Below are positions 1-8,157 of a DNA stretch of 64,000 nt, piece by piece. The stretch spans positions 3,410,001 to 3,474,000 of the forward strand of contig NZ_JACBZS010000001.1 of assembly GCF_013408305.1 (NCBI RefSeq). The letters run 5' to 3'. Position numbers and translations under genes: made by a program. This DNA comes from Naumannella cuiyingiana. GTDB taxonomy: Bacteria > Actinomycetota > Actinomycetes > Propionibacteriales > Propionibacteriaceae. Every line of letters starts with the position of its first letter. Position 1 is the stretch's first letter. The notes beneath the pieces are model-generated. The model ran no database searches. It saw nothing but the letters and a program-made list of their open reading frames with translations, and had not been told where the DNA came from.

Positions 1-53
1 ACGAGCTGTCCCAGCAGGGGCCGGGTCCGCGGCGGCTGGAGGTCGACGGCTAG
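1..53 (+). CDS. 3' end of an unidentified gene (partial)
   Basis: An open frame enters from the left edge and stops at TAG 51-53, with a tail ending in RRLEVDG. Only about 16 codons are inside the window, with GC-rich third positions, so no family can be assigned. The other two forward frames stay open a little longer, so even the frame is a judgement based on codon use. Confidence 0.3.
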   Translation, partial: ELSQQGPGPRRLEVDG

Positions 54-85
54 GTGTATGCGCGAGGCAGGCGAGCGGTGATCAG

Positions 86-943
86 TCAGGCGTGGTGCAG
101 GGCGAGCACGTCCTGGACCACGTCGCGGATGGTGCGGGCATCGGTGTCTGTGACGTGGGTGGCTGTCTGTGTTCTCATCACGACGCCGGGCGGCTCGGGC
201 AAGCCAGAGACCGCGTAAATGCTGTCGGGAAGCCGGCCGAGGGCGGGTAACAGGGTGTAGCCGAGATTGGTGCGTACCGCCGCTTGAATCCCGGCCAGGT
301 CGGGTGATTCTGCACTGATGTCGTAGCGCAGGCCGGCTGCGGCGATGGTGTCTATCGCGCCGCGGCGCAGGCCGCAGTCGTGGTCGAACAGGACGAGCGG
401 TACGCGGCGCCTTGGGGGGTGTTCGGCGGTTGCGAGCTCTCGCCCGGCGACCCATTGGGTGGGAATCGCTCCGATCTCGGTGGGGTCGCTGGTGAGTCTT
501 TCGAGAACGAGTGCCGCGTCGAGCTGGTTGCGGTTGACGGCGTCGCGCAATCGCGCGCTGCGCCCGAGTCGTAGCTGGATGTTCTTCCGTGGCAGGGCTG
601 CTCGTAGCTGATGCACCAGAGCCGGAAGGAGGATGTCGACGGCGTGGTCCATCGCCCCGATCGTGACGGTCTGGGTGCGGTCGATGAAGTCGTCCAGGGC
701 GGCGTCGTGTGCTTCGAGGATTCGTGTCGCGTGCGTGAGGAAGCGTTCGCCGTCCTGGGTGAATCGGATCGCCCGACCTTCGCGGGTCACCAGCTGCACC
801 TTGAGGGTGTCCTCCAGACGCTGAACGTGTCGGCTGACGGCAGCCTGAGTGAGGTGAAGAACCCGAGCCGCCTTGTGAAAGCCGCCGCACTGGGCAACGG
901 CGACCAAGCTACGCATGGTGACGATGTCGAGCGTCTCGGGCAC
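86..943 (-). CDS. LysR-family transcriptional regulator
   Basis: A 285-residue LysR-type regulator. The N-terminal winged helix covers about residues 10-67 and carries the usual helix pair (AARVLHLTQAAVSRHVQRLE). A type-2 periplasmic-binding-like effector domain fills about 90-280. Start is GTG 943, with a GAGG only three bases upstream; the in-frame ATG nine codons later is a possible alternative. It is transcribed divergently from the MFS exporter at 1033, and a perfect 14-bp palindrome lies between them. That is the standard layout for a LysR protein controlling its neighbouring efflux gene. The effector cannot be read from sequence. Confidence 0.9.
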   Translation of the reverse strand: MPETLDIVTMRSLVAVAQCGGFHKAARVLHLTQAAVSRHVQRLEDTLKVQLVTREGRAIRFTQDGERFLTHATRILEAHDAALDDFIDRTQTVTIGAMDHAVDILLPALVHQLRAALPRKNIQLRLGRSARLRDAVNRNQLDAALVLERLTSDPTEIGAIPTQWVAGRELATAEHPPRRRVPLVLFDHDCGLRRGAIDTIAAAGLRYDISAESPDLAGIQAAVRTNLGYTLLPALGRLPDSIYAVSGLPEPPGVVMRTQTATHVTDTDARTIRDVVQDVLALHHA

Positions 944-967
944 ACCTCATCGTAGACGATCCGCAAA

Positions 968-981
968 CGGTATCGATACCG
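968..981. promoter_or_regulatory. Palindromic operator candidate between lysR and MFS genes
   Basis: CGGTATCGATACCG is a perfect 14-bp palindrome, followed directly by a partial repeat (GATACGG). It sits 25 bp upstream of the LysR start and 52 bp upstream of the MFS start. It contains T-N11-A spacing expected of LysR boxes. Binding by the adjacent LysR protein is inferred from position. Confidence 0.5.
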
Positions 982-1032
982 ATACGGAATCATTGTTGGA
1001 CCAACCGGTCAGCCTCTGGTGACGATGAAGGC

Positions 1033-2535
1033 ATGCCTCGTACCACGCGTCTCGTGCGGCCCGGTCTCGTGCTCGGTATCTGTTGTCTGAGCCTGCTGAT
1101 CGTCGGCGTGGACAATACGATCGTCACGATCGGGCTGCCACAGATCCGGCAAGACATGCACGCCTCGTTCTCGTCCGCACAGTGGACGGTGGATGCCTAT
1201 CAGCTGGTCCTGGGCGCCTTCTTGCTGACGGCGGGTGCGACAGCGGACCGATGGGGACGGCGGCTGACGTTGCAAACAGGTCTGGCCGTCTTCACGATCG
1301 CTTCGGCGTTGTGCGCCGCGGCGCCCACCATCGGTTGGCTCATCGGGTCCCGGGTCGTCCAGGCGCTGGGCGGCTCGATGATGAATCCCGTCGCGATAGC
1401 AATCGTCACGCAGGTCTACCCCGACGCCCGTCGCCGAGCCCACGCCTTCGGTATCTGGAGCGGGGTCTACGGGCTGAGCATGGCGATCGGCCCGGTGCTG
1501 GGCGGTTTCCTGGTCCAACACGCCGGTTGGCGATCGATCTTCTGGGTGAACATCCCGATCGGTGTGATAGCGATCGGGCTGTGCGCGTGGGCCGTTCCGG
1601 AGTCCAAGTCACCAACCCGACGCCGGTTTGACGCGATCGGGCAAGCACTGGTCATCGTGATCTTGCTGGCGTTGACGTACGCCATCATCGAGGGCAACTC
1701 GCTGGGGTGGGCATCGGCTCGGATCATCGTCCTGGCAGTGATCGTCCTGGTGTGTGCCGCCGCGCTGGTGTGGTGGGAGGGCCGCGTCCCCGAGCCAGTC
1801 GTCGACCCGCTGTTCTTCCGCAGCGCACCGTTCTCCGGTGCCATCCTCATCGCTCTGATCGGCATGGGCGGCACCGCCGGTTACCTGTGGGTGGTGACGT
1901 TCTACCTGCAGGATGCCCGCGGTCTTTCACCCGCCAGTGCTGGCGCGTTGATGCTGCCGATCGCGGCGATGGTGCTGATCGTTGCCCCCCTGTCGGGTCG
2001 GCTGGCAGCACGCCATGGCCCGCGGATCCCGCTGGCGATCAGCGGCTGCTGCGTGGCGATCTCCGCCGCGCTGCTCACCCGCCTGCACCAGCACACGTCG
2101 CTGTTGGTGCTCCTGACGTCCTTCGTCGTGTTCGGCATCGGGTTCGGCATGCTCAACGCGCCGATCACCAACGCCGCGGTTGCTGGGATGCCGAAGAGCC
2201 AGGCGGCCGTTGCGTCTGCAGTCGCATCAACCGGCCGCCAGGTCGGCCAAGCACTCGGCGTCGCCATCGTGGGCGCCGTCGTCGTCAACCGCATCAACCT
2301 GCGCGCAGTGGCCACATCACTACCAGCGGCCTCTCGCCCCGGGTGGTGGGTCATCACCGCGGCCGGAGCACTCGTTGTGGTCATCGCAATCGTCACCACA
2401 ACCCGCCGAGCCCGACGCACCACCGAACGAGTCCGTGAATTGCTCGACGAGGAACACCCAGAACCTCCTGACCCGCAACAGCCGGGCAGCGAGTTGATCA
2501 CTCGGCGATTTCCGCAGCCCGAGGACGTGCGCTAG
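1033..2535 (+). CDS. MFS drug exporter, DHA2 (14-TM) family
   Basis: A 500-residue major facilitator of the EmrB/QacA (DHA2) type, expected to export small hydrophobic compounds by proton antiport across the cytoplasmic membrane. Visible marks are the early DNTIV motif in TM1, motif A (ADRWGRR, about residues 70-76), motif C (GPVLGG, about 155-160) and about 14 hydrophobic spans, followed by a short polar tail rich in Arg and Glu. It is divergent from the LysR gene at 943 and probably controlled by it. Substrate is unknown. Confidence 0.9.
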   Translation: MPRTTRLVRPGLVLGICCLSLLIVGVDNTIVTIGLPQIRQDMHASFSSAQWTVDAYQLVLGAFLLTAGATADRWGRRLTLQTGLAVFTIASALCAAAPTIGWLIGSRVVQALGGSMMNPVAIAIVTQVYPDARRRAHAFGIWSGVYGLSMAIGPVLGGFLVQHAGWRSIFWVNIPIGVIAIGLCAWAVPESKSPTRRRFDAIGQALVIVILLALTYAIIEGNSLGWASARIIVLAVIVLVCAAALVWWEGRVPEPVVDPLFFRSAPFSGAILIALIGMGGTAGYLWVVTFYLQDARGLSPASAGALMLPIAAMVLIVAPLSGRLAARHGPRIPLAISGCCVAISAALLTRLHQHTSLLVLLTSFVVFGIGFGMLNAPITNAAVAGMPKSQAAVASAVASTGRQVGQALGVAIVGAVVVNRINLRAVATSLPAASRPGWWVITAAGALVVVIAIVTTTRRARRTTERVRELLDEEHPEPPDPQQPGSELITRRFPQPEDVR

Positions 2536-2550
2536 TCTTGGCGCTCGCCC

Positions 2551-2622
2551 GGGCGATTGGCGCAGTGGTAGCGCGCTTCGTTCACACCGAAGAGGTCACT
2601 GGTTCGAACCCAGTATCGCCCA
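2551..2622 (+). tRNA. tRNA-Val (anticodon CAC)
   Basis: A complete cloverleaf: acceptor GGGCGAT pairs with ATCGCCC, a D-arm GCGC/GCGC with AGTGGTA, anticodon stem CTTCG/CGAAG around loop TTCACAC (anticodon CAC at 2583-2585), and T-arm ACTGG/CCAGT with TTCGAAC. Discriminator is A and CCA is not encoded. It reads GUG. A terminator follows 7 nt later, so it is a single-tRNA unit. Confidence 0.97.
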
Positions 2623-2629
2623 CAGCAGA

Positions 2630-2659
2630 GAACCCTTGGTCAGGCCAGGGGTTCTTTTT
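2630..2659 (+). terminator. Rho-independent terminator of tRNA-Val
   Basis: A ten-base stem (GAACCCTTGG with CCAGGGGTTC, one G-T wobble) and a five-base loop are followed by TTTTT. It is the clearest intrinsic terminator in the window. Confidence 0.9.
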
Positions 2660-2812
2660 CTTGGGCGGTACGCAACTCCGGCTCCGACCTGGGCCCGCAC
2701 CAACTCGATCTTGGTCAGGACGTCCAGTGTGATCGACCCGACCTCGAGGTATCCGCACGGTGCGTCTGAGAACCTGCCGCAACCAGATGAGAGATCACGC
2801 GCTCGGAGCGGG

Positions 2813-2822
2813 TGGTATACCA
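2813..2822. promoter_or_regulatory. Operator candidate of the GntR regulator
   Basis: TGGTATACCA is a perfect palindrome whose last base is 8 nt before the GTG start at 2831. Sites of this TGGT-N-ACCA shape are typical for FadR/FCD-type GntR proteins. Its overlap with the translation-initiation region suggests autoregulation. It also contains TATACCAT, which could double as a -10 element of a near-leaderless transcript. Confidence 0.55.
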
Positions 2823-2830
2823 TCGGTGTC

Positions 2831-3466
2831 GTGCCGAGAACCGCCGCCGTCGTGGCCGAGGCCCGGGATGCCATCCGGGACAAGATCATCTCCGGCGACC
2901 TGTCCCCGGGGGACCGGCTGGTGGAGCGCACGCTCGGCGCGGAGCTGGCCGTCTCCCGCGTGCCGGTACGCGAGGCGCTGCGCGAGCTGGTCGCCGCCGG
3001 GTACGCCGAACAGCGGGCGACCGGCGGTATCGCCGTCCGGGCCTACACCGCCGACGAGATCGACGAGCTGGTTGCCGCCAACGCCGCCCTGGAAACCCTG
3101 CTGGTGACCAGACTCGCGCGTGAGGCGAGCGAGGGTGACGTCACCGCGCTGCGCGTCGTCCTTGCCGAGACCGCGACGGCCATCGCCAACGGCGACACCG
3201 CGGCGGCGAGCGACGGCAACGCGCGCTTCCACGAGGTGCTGAGCGCCCGCGCGCGCCCCGGGGTCACCACCGAGCTGCTCGCCCTGATCGGGCCCCGCCT
3301 GCGCTGGCTGCAGCGGCAACACACCGACCCCCGCGCGATCCACGCCGAGCACGTGGCGATCACCGATGCGATCGCGGCCGGCGACGCGGAGGTGGCGGCC
3401 GGCCTGCTCCGCGATCATGCCGTGACCAGCCGGGCGGCGGCGGTCAATCTGCACGGAGGTACCTGA
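2831..3466 (+). CDS. GntR-family regulator (FCD-type)
   Basis: A 211-residue regulator. The GntR winged helix covers residues 1-70 (SPGDRLVERTL then SRVPVREALREL), and a helical FCD-like ligand domain follows with a His-containing C-terminal half (HAEHVAITDAI, then RDH). The open frame extends upstream into the tRNA terminator, so the GTG at 2831, just after the palindromic operator, is the sensible start. The stop overlaps the start of the ankyrin lipoprotein gene by one base (TGATG), so the two are co-translated. A regulator coupled to a lipoprotein is unusual; the ligand is unknown. Confidence 0.85.
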   Translation: MPRTAAVVAEARDAIRDKIISGDLSPGDRLVERTLGAELAVSRVPVREALRELVAAGYAEQRATGGIAVRAYTADEIDELVAANAALETLLVTRLAREASEGDVTALRVVLAETATAIANGDTAAASDGNARFHEVLSARARPGVTTELLALIGPRLRWLQRQHTDPRAIHAEHVAITDAIAAGDAEVAAGLLRDHAVTSRAAAVNLHGGT

Positions 3467-4797
3467 TGCGCCCGAGGCCGGCACCGGTCGCGGTGGCTGC
3501 CGTGGCCGTGGTGCTCGGTGCGTGTGCCGCGCCCAGCGCCGGGCCGGAACCGACCGCCCCCGCGGTGCCGACCGTCTCGCCGTCGGTCAGCCGGAGCGGT
3601 CCGGACCCGACCCAGCCCACCACCGAGACCCCGACCCCGACTCCGACACCGACAAGGGAGGCCAGCGCCGTGCGCGATCCGGCACTCGACGACGATCTGA
3701 TCCGAGCCGCCTGGGCGAACGACGTGGATGCCGCCCAGGACCTGGTCGAGCGCGGCGCGGACGTCAACGCCAAGGACGCCACCGAGCAGAGCGCGTACCT
3801 GATCGCCACCTCCGAGGGCTTCTCCGAGCTGCTCCGCCTCACCCTCGACCACGGCGCCGACGTCGCCAGCCTCGACTCCTACCGCGGCACGGGCCTGATC
3901 CGCGCCGCGGAGCGCGGTCACGCCGACATCGTCGGTGAGCTGATCCAGCGTGGAGTCGACATCGATCACGTGAACCGGCTCGGCTGGACCGGGCTGCACG
4001 AGGCGCTGGTGTTCGCCGAGCGGGCCGGCGGGGAAGCGCGCGGCGACGAGCGCGACTACGTCGACACCGTTCGCGTCCTGGTCGCTGCCGGCGGCGACGT
4101 GACCCTGCGCTCACGGCGCGACGATCGGTCTCCGCTGGAGCTCGCCCGGGAGAGCGGTCTGGACGCCCAGGCCGAGCTGATCGACGCGGCGGCATCCCAG
4201 GGCCGGGTGTCGCGGGCCGAGGCGAATCGCCGCCTGCTGGATGCGGCAGCCGGTGACGACGCGGATGCGGCCGCGCTCGCCCTGCGCGGCGGCGCAGAGC
4301 TCGAGGCCCGCAACGACCGTGGCCAGACCCCGCTGCTCGTCGCCGCCGCGGCCGACAGCACGCAGGTGGCCCGGCTGCTGACCTACCTCGGCGCCGACCC
4401 GGACGCCGTCGACGACCGCTCGGACACGCCGTGGCTGGTGACCGGGGTGACCGGCAGCGTGCAGATGCTGGAAATTCTCCTGCCGGCCGATCCCGACCTG
4501 ACCGCGACCAACCGGTTCGGCGGACTGTCGCCGATCCCCGCCGCCGAGCGCGGCCACGTCGACTACCTGCGACGCGTGGTCCGCACCGAGGTCGACCTCG
4601 ACCATGTCAACGACCTGGGCTGGACCGCGCTGCTGGAGGCCGTCATTCTCGGCGACGGGGGAGAGCGGCACCAGCAGGTGGTGAAGATCCTGCTCGACGC
4701 GGGCGCCGACCCGGCCATCCCCGACGCCGACGGGGTGACCGCGCTGCAGCACGCGGAGCGCCGCGGGTACGACGAGATCGCCGAGCTGCTGCGCTGA
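3466..4797 (+). CDS. Ankyrin-repeat lipoprotein
   Basis: A 443-residue exported lipoprotein. The signal peptide ends in a lipobox (LGAC, Cys20). A Pro/Thr-rich spacer runs to about residue 66 (with a run of alternating T and P). Ankyrin repeats then fill about 70-443. The repeat region looks internally duplicated: AAERGH, then D-HVN-LGWT and a leucine-rich helix, occur in matching order near residues 145-175 and 362-392. Surface-anchored ankyrin proteins mediate protein contacts, but no partner is identifiable. It follows the GntR gene with a one-base overlap. Confidence 0.85.
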   Translation: MRPRPAPVAVAAVAVVLGACAAPSAGPEPTAPAVPTVSPSVSRSGPDPTQPTTETPTPTPTPTREASAVRDPALDDDLIRAAWANDVDAAQDLVERGADVNAKDATEQSAYLIATSEGFSELLRLTLDHGADVASLDSYRGTGLIRAAERGHADIVGELIQRGVDIDHVNRLGWTGLHEALVFAERAGGEARGDERDYVDTVRVLVAAGGDVTLRSRRDDRSPLELARESGLDAQAELIDAAASQGRVSRAEANRRLLDAAAGDDADAAALALRGGAELEARNDRGQTPLLVAAAADSTQVARLLTYLGADPDAVDDRSDTPWLVTGVTGSVQMLEILLPADPDLTATNRFGGLSPIPAAERGHVDYLRRVVRTEVDLDHVNDLGWTALLEAVILGDGGERHQQVVKILLDAGADPAIPDADGVTALQHAERRGYDEIAELLR

Positions 4798-4850
4798 GCG
4801 GGGCGGCCCGAGAGCCCGAGGCCCGACGAACCGCAGCGGGGAAAGCAAGG

Positions 4851-4879
4851 GGCCCCGCAACCTCATACGTAGCGGGGCC
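4851..4879 (+). terminator. GC-rich hairpin, copy 1 of a repeated element
   Basis: An 8-bp perfect stem (GGCCCCGC with GCGGGGCC) encloses a 13-nt loop containing CCTCATAC. It lies 53 nt after the ankyrin gene stop and has no U-tract. A closely related hairpin is at 5239-5271. It could act as a terminator or as a repeated palindrome. Confidence 0.5.
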
Positions 4880-5067
4880 GACACCATGCGACCACCTTCG
4901 GGGCGGGGATGCACGGCGCCACGCCGAGAGGCTGCCACTCCGGCGTACCAACGGATGACCTGTGGATGAACCTGTGGTCAACCCCGCGCGAACGGTGGAC
5001 AACCATCCATCCGCGGTGGGAAAGCCTGTGGACGGCAGGATTCGTCCTCCGAATTTCCCGAAACCCC
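4880..5067. other. Non-coding stretch with clustered DnaA-box-like words
   Basis: No convincing gene is seen here. Within 4961-5035 there are four near matches to the actinobacterial DnaA box (TGTGGA(T/C)AA) on one strand: TGTGGATGA 4961, TGTGGTCAA 4973, GGTGGACAA 4994 (each 8 of 9) and TGTGGACGG 5027 (7 of 9). No dnaA, dnaN or gyrB lies nearby, so this is not called an origin. Confidence 0.35.
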
Positions 5068-5097
5068 TTGCAGAACTGCGATTGCGGGGCGTAGACA
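5068..5097 (+). promoter_or_regulatory. Candidate promoter
   Basis: TTGCAG (5068-5073) and TAGACA (5092-5097) are separated by 18 nt, a plausible -35/-10 pair. Transcription would begin near 5104, immediately before a series of short hairpins. Confidence 0.35.
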
Positions 5098-5103
5098 TGT
5101 CTC

Positions 5104-5271
5104 ACGTTCCTCCTCGGAGGAACTGCAAAGGACCGGGAATTGGTCCTACCCGAAGCTTCGGCGGAGGGTGTGGCCCGTGAGGGGGCTGCAGATCCGATTC
5201 CCCCCGGCGCGGTCCGCAGCCTCACCGCGGGTCACCCAGAGGCCCCGCCAACTCATACTTGGCGGGGCCTC
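5104..5271 (+). ncRNA. Candidate structured RNA or thrS-region leader
   Basis: From the predicted start, three compact inverted repeats follow: GTTCCTC-CTCG-GAGGAAC (5106-5123), GGACC/GGTCC (5130-5145) and the palindrome CCGAAGCTTCGG (5150-5161). The segment ends at the strong hairpin 5239-5271. No T-box or known riboswitch signature was recognised and no open frame in it looks coding. It could be a small RNA or part of the untranslated region upstream of thrS. Confidence 0.3.
5239..5271 (+). terminator. GC-rich hairpin, copy 2 of a repeated element
   Basis: A perfect 13-bp stem (GAGGCCCCGCCAA with TTGGCGGGGCCTC) surrounds a 7-nt loop CTCATAC. Stem core and loop match copy 1 at 4851-4879. 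There is no U-tract, but stems this stable commonly terminate transcription in high-GC actinobacteria. Being symmetric, it could work in either direction. Confidence 0.55.
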
Positions 5272-5327
5272 ACCCATTTCTCCACCACCACGGCCCGCGC
5301 GACACCGCGCGCCGTCAGCCTGCCGCG

Positions 5328-5462
5328 GTGAACGACGAAGCCGGCCGCGAGGAGCTCGCCGACCCGGCCTTCCCGACGACCGGACTCGGTGCCGGCGCGG
5401 GCTACGACCCGAAGACACCCCGCCGCCCGACGGGATTGTTCGGCCGCCTGTTCGGTCGCTGA
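5328..5462 (+). CDS. Possible small protein (44 residues)
   Basis: The GTG at 5328 opens a 44-codon frame with strongly GC-biased third positions. It has an acidic N-terminus, a Gly-rich centre and a basic-aromatic end ([10 protein letters not shown]). It lies between the strong hairpin and thrS. No clear ribosome binding site precedes it and no family was recognised, so it may be a chance frame. Confidence 0.35.
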   Translation: MNDEAGREELADPAFPTTGLGAGAGYDPKTPRRPTGLFGRLFGR

Positions 5463-5574
5463 GCCGCTCTCGGCCCACCGGAAACCGTGGCGACCGCGCC
5501 CGCACCGGTGCGGCATGATGGGGCATTGCGACGCCGGTGGGAACAGCCCGCGGGATCCCGAGAGAGGAAGCGCA

Positions 5575-7557
5575 GTGTCGGTGCAGATCACCCTGGTACG
5601 CGACGGAGACGACGACGTCCGGGAGCTGACCACCACGACGACCGGCCTCGACCTGTTCGGCGACGACAAGACGATCGTCGCCATGCGGGTCGACGGCGAG
5701 CAGCGCGACCTCGCCCGCGAGCTCGCCGGGGGCGAGCGGGTCGAGCCCATCCGGATCGACGAGCCCGAGGGCCTGGCGATCGTCCGGCACTCCGCCGCGC
5801 ACGTGCTCGCCCAGGCCGTCCAGGACGCCCATCCGGACGCCAAGCTCGGCATCGGCCCGCCGATCACCGACGGCTTCTACTACGACTTCGACGTCGCCGA
5901 ACCCTTCACCCCCGATGATCTCAAGGGGCTGGAGAAGTCGATGACCAAGATCATCAAGGCGCGGCAGCGGTTCGCCCGCCGCGAGGTGAGCGACGACGAG
6001 GCGCGCGCGGAGCTGGCCGACGAGCCGTACAAGCTCGAGCTGATCGGGCTGAAGGGCGCCACCTCCGACGACGACGGCAGCTCCGTCGAGGTCGGCACGG
6101 GGCAACTGACCATCTACGACAACCTGAATCGCGACGACTCACGAGCCTGGTCCGACCTGTGCCGCGGGCCGCACGTGCCGCACACCGGTTACATCCCGGC
6201 GTACGCGCTGACCCGCACCGCCGCGGCCTACTGGCGTGGCAGCGAGAAGAACCCGCAACTGCAGCGCATCTATGGCACCGCCTGGCCGAGCCGCGAGGAG
6301 CTCAAGGCGTACCAGCACCGGCTGGAGGAGGCCGCCAAGCGCGACCACCGCCGGCTCGGCCGCGAGTTGGACCTGTTCTCCTTCCCCGAGGAGATCGGCT
6401 CCGGCCTGCCGGTCTTCCACGCCAAGGGCGGGGTGATCAAGCGCGAGATGGAGGACTACGTCCGGCAGCGCCACCTCGATGCGGGCTTCGACTACGTCGG
6501 TACGCCGCACATCGCCAAGGAGGAGCTGTTCCACACCTCGGGCCACCTGCCCTACTACGGCGAGGGCATGTTCCCGGCGCTCGACGTGGACGGCCAGGAC
6601 TACCGGCTGAAGGCGATGAACTGCCCGATGCACAACCTGATCTACCGCTCCCAGCAGCGTTCCTACCGGGACCTGCCGATCCGGTTGTTCGAGTTCGGGC
6701 ACGTCTACCGCAACGAGAAGTCGGGCGTGATCCACGGGCTGACCCGGGTACGCGGCTTCTCCCAGGACGATTCGCACTCCTATGTCACCCCCGAGCAGGC
6801 GCCGGCCGAGGTGCAGCATCTGCTGGACTTCGTGCTCGGCCTGCTGCGCGATTTCGGTCTGGACGACTTCTACCTGGAGCTGTCCACCCGCGACGACTCC
6901 AAGCCCGACAAGTTCATCGGGTCCGACGAGGACTGGGCGATCGCCACGCAGGTGCTGGCCGATGTGGCCACCGCCTCGGGCTTGGAGCTCGTGCCCGACC
7001 CGGGCGGCGCCGCCTACTACGGGCCCAAGATCAGCATCCAGGCCCGCGACGCGATCGGGCGTACCTGGCAGATGTCGACCATCCAGTACGACTTCAACCA
7101 GCCCTCGCCCGACCGGTTCAACCTGGAATACGTCGACGCCGACGGCACCCGCCGGCAGCCCGTGATGATCCACTCGGCGAAGTTCGGCTCGATCGAGCGG
7201 TTCATCGGCGTGCTGGTCGAGCACTATGCCGGCGCCTTCCCGCCCTGGCTCGCGCCCGTGCAGGTGGTCGGCATCCCGGTCGCGGCCGAGTTCGACGGCT
7301 ACCTGCAAGACGTCGCCGCCCGCCTTCGTGATCATGGGGTACGCGTCGAGGTCGACACCTCCGACGACCGGATGCAGAAGAAGATCAGGAACGCGACCAG
7401 GGCGAAGGTGCCGTTCCAGTTGATCGCCGGCGGCGAGGACCGCGACGCGGGAGCGGTGTCCTTCCGGTTCCGCGACGGCAGCCAGCGCAACGGCGTACCC
7501 GTCGACGAGGCGATCGCCGAGATCACCGGCGCGATCGCCGACCGGCGCCAGGTCTGA
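5575..7557 (+). CDS. thrS: Threonyl-tRNA synthetase
   Basis: Charges tRNA-Thr with threonine (class II synthetase). The 660 residues hold an N-terminal TGS domain, the editing domain with HSAAHVLAQ (HxxxH) near residue 70, and the catalytic core with a zinc-ligand segment (MNCPMH) and motif 2 ([16 protein letters not shown]). A C-terminal anticodon-binding domain follows. The open frame reaches further upstream, but the GTG at 5575 follows GAGAGAGGAAG and gives the family's usual length. It starts a tight run with HIT, PIP synthase, acyltransferase and pimA, the same order as Rv2614c to Rv2610c of M. tuberculosis (from memory). Confidence 0.97.
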   Translation: MSVQITLVRDGDDDVRELTTTTTGLDLFGDDKTIVAMRVDGEQRDLARELAGGERVEPIRIDEPEGLAIVRHSAAHVLAQAVQDAHPDAKLGIGPPITDGFYYDFDVAEPFTPDDLKGLEKSMTKIIKARQRFARREVSDDEARAELADEPYKLELIGLKGATSDDDGSSVEVGTGQLTIYDNLNRDDSRAWSDLCRGPHVPHTGYIPAYALTRTAAAYWRGSEKNPQLQRIYGTAWPSREELKAYQHRLEEAAKRDHRRLGRELDLFSFPEEIGSGLPVFHAKGGVIKREMEDYVRQRHLDAGFDYVGTPHIAKEELFHTSGHLPYYGEGMFPALDVDGQDYRLKAMNCPMHNLIYRSQQRSYRDLPIRLFEFGHVYRNEKSGVIHGLTRVRGFSQDDSHSYVTPEQAPAEVQHLLDFVLGLLRDFGLDDFYLELSTRDDSKPDKFIGSDEDWAIATQVLADVATASGLELVPDPGGAAYYGPKISIQARDAIGRTWQMSTIQYDFNQPSPDRFNLEYVDADGTRRQPVMIHSAKFGSIERFIGVLVEHYAGAFPPWLAPVQVVGIPVAAEFDGYLQDVAARLRDHGVRVEVDTSDDRMQKKIRNATRAKVPFQLIAGGEDRDAGAVSFRFRDGSQRNGVPVDEAIAEITGAIADRRQV

Positions 7558-7566
7558 GGCCCGGGG

Positions 7567-8157
7567 GTGGGAGAGTTGAACCCGGCCGCGGGTGAGGATC
7601 CGGCGACCCTGCCGGGCGAGCCGGACGGCTTCGCCCGGCTGTGGACGCCGCACCGGATGGTCTACATCGACGGGCAGGACAAGCCGGCCGACGACAGCCC
7701 GCGCGAGTGCCCGTTCTGCCGGGCGGCGCGGCTGCCGGACGCCGAAGGGCTGGTGGTACGCCGCGGCGCGCACTGCTATGTGGTGATGAACCTCTATCCC
7801 TACTCGCCCGGGCACACCCTGGTCTGCCCGTATCGGCATGTCGCCGACTATCCCGACCTGACCGATGCCGAGACCGACGAGCTGGCCCGGCTCACCCAGC
7901 AGGCCATGATCGTCACCCGGGAGGTGTCGGGCCCCGCCGGCTTCAACCTCGGCATCAACCAGGGCGTCGTCGGCGGCGCCGGCATCCAGGCGCACCTGCA
8001 CCAGCACGTGGTGCCGCGCTGGGCCGGCGATGCGAACTTCATGCCGATCATCGCGCACACCAAGCCGCTGCCGATGCTGCTGGAGGACGCCCGCTCCCGG
8101 CTGCACGAGGCCTGGCAGCGGCTCTTCGGCGCTCCCCCCGAGCGGGCGGCGGACTGA
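7567..8157 (+). CDS. HIT-family hydrolase/phosphorylase (Ap4A phosphorylase-like)
   Basis: A 196-residue histidine-triad protein acting on dinucleoside polyphosphates or nucleotide conjugates. The triad HLHQHVV is at residues 143-149, and a CPFC zinc-binding pair near residue 48 is typical of this actinobacterial branch. It corresponds by position to Rv2613c, known as an Ap4A phosphorylase. It starts 9 nt after thrS, and its stop overlaps the next start (TGATG). Since synthetases make Ap4A as a side product, linkage to thrS is sensible, though that link is inference. Confidence 0.9.
   Translation: MGELNPAAGEDPATLPGEPDGFARLWTPHRMVYIDGQDKPADDSPRECPFCRAARLPDAEGLVVRRGAHCYVVMNLYPYSPGHTLVCPYRHVADYPDLTDAETDELARLTQQAMIVTREVSGPAGFNLGINQGVVGGAGIQAHLHQHVVPRWAGDANFMPIIAHTKPLPMLLEDARSRLHEAWQRLFGAPPERAAD

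Noticed and set aside
2538-2782. Open frames across tRNA-Val and its terminator, including a minus-strand GDTGFEPVTS-type ending
   Set aside because: This is the familiar false translation of a tRNA T-arm; the tRNA and terminator fully explain the sequence.
4961-5035. Chromosomal origin
   Set aside because: Only four imperfect DnaA-like words, no AT-rich unwinding segment and no dnaA/dnaN nearby.
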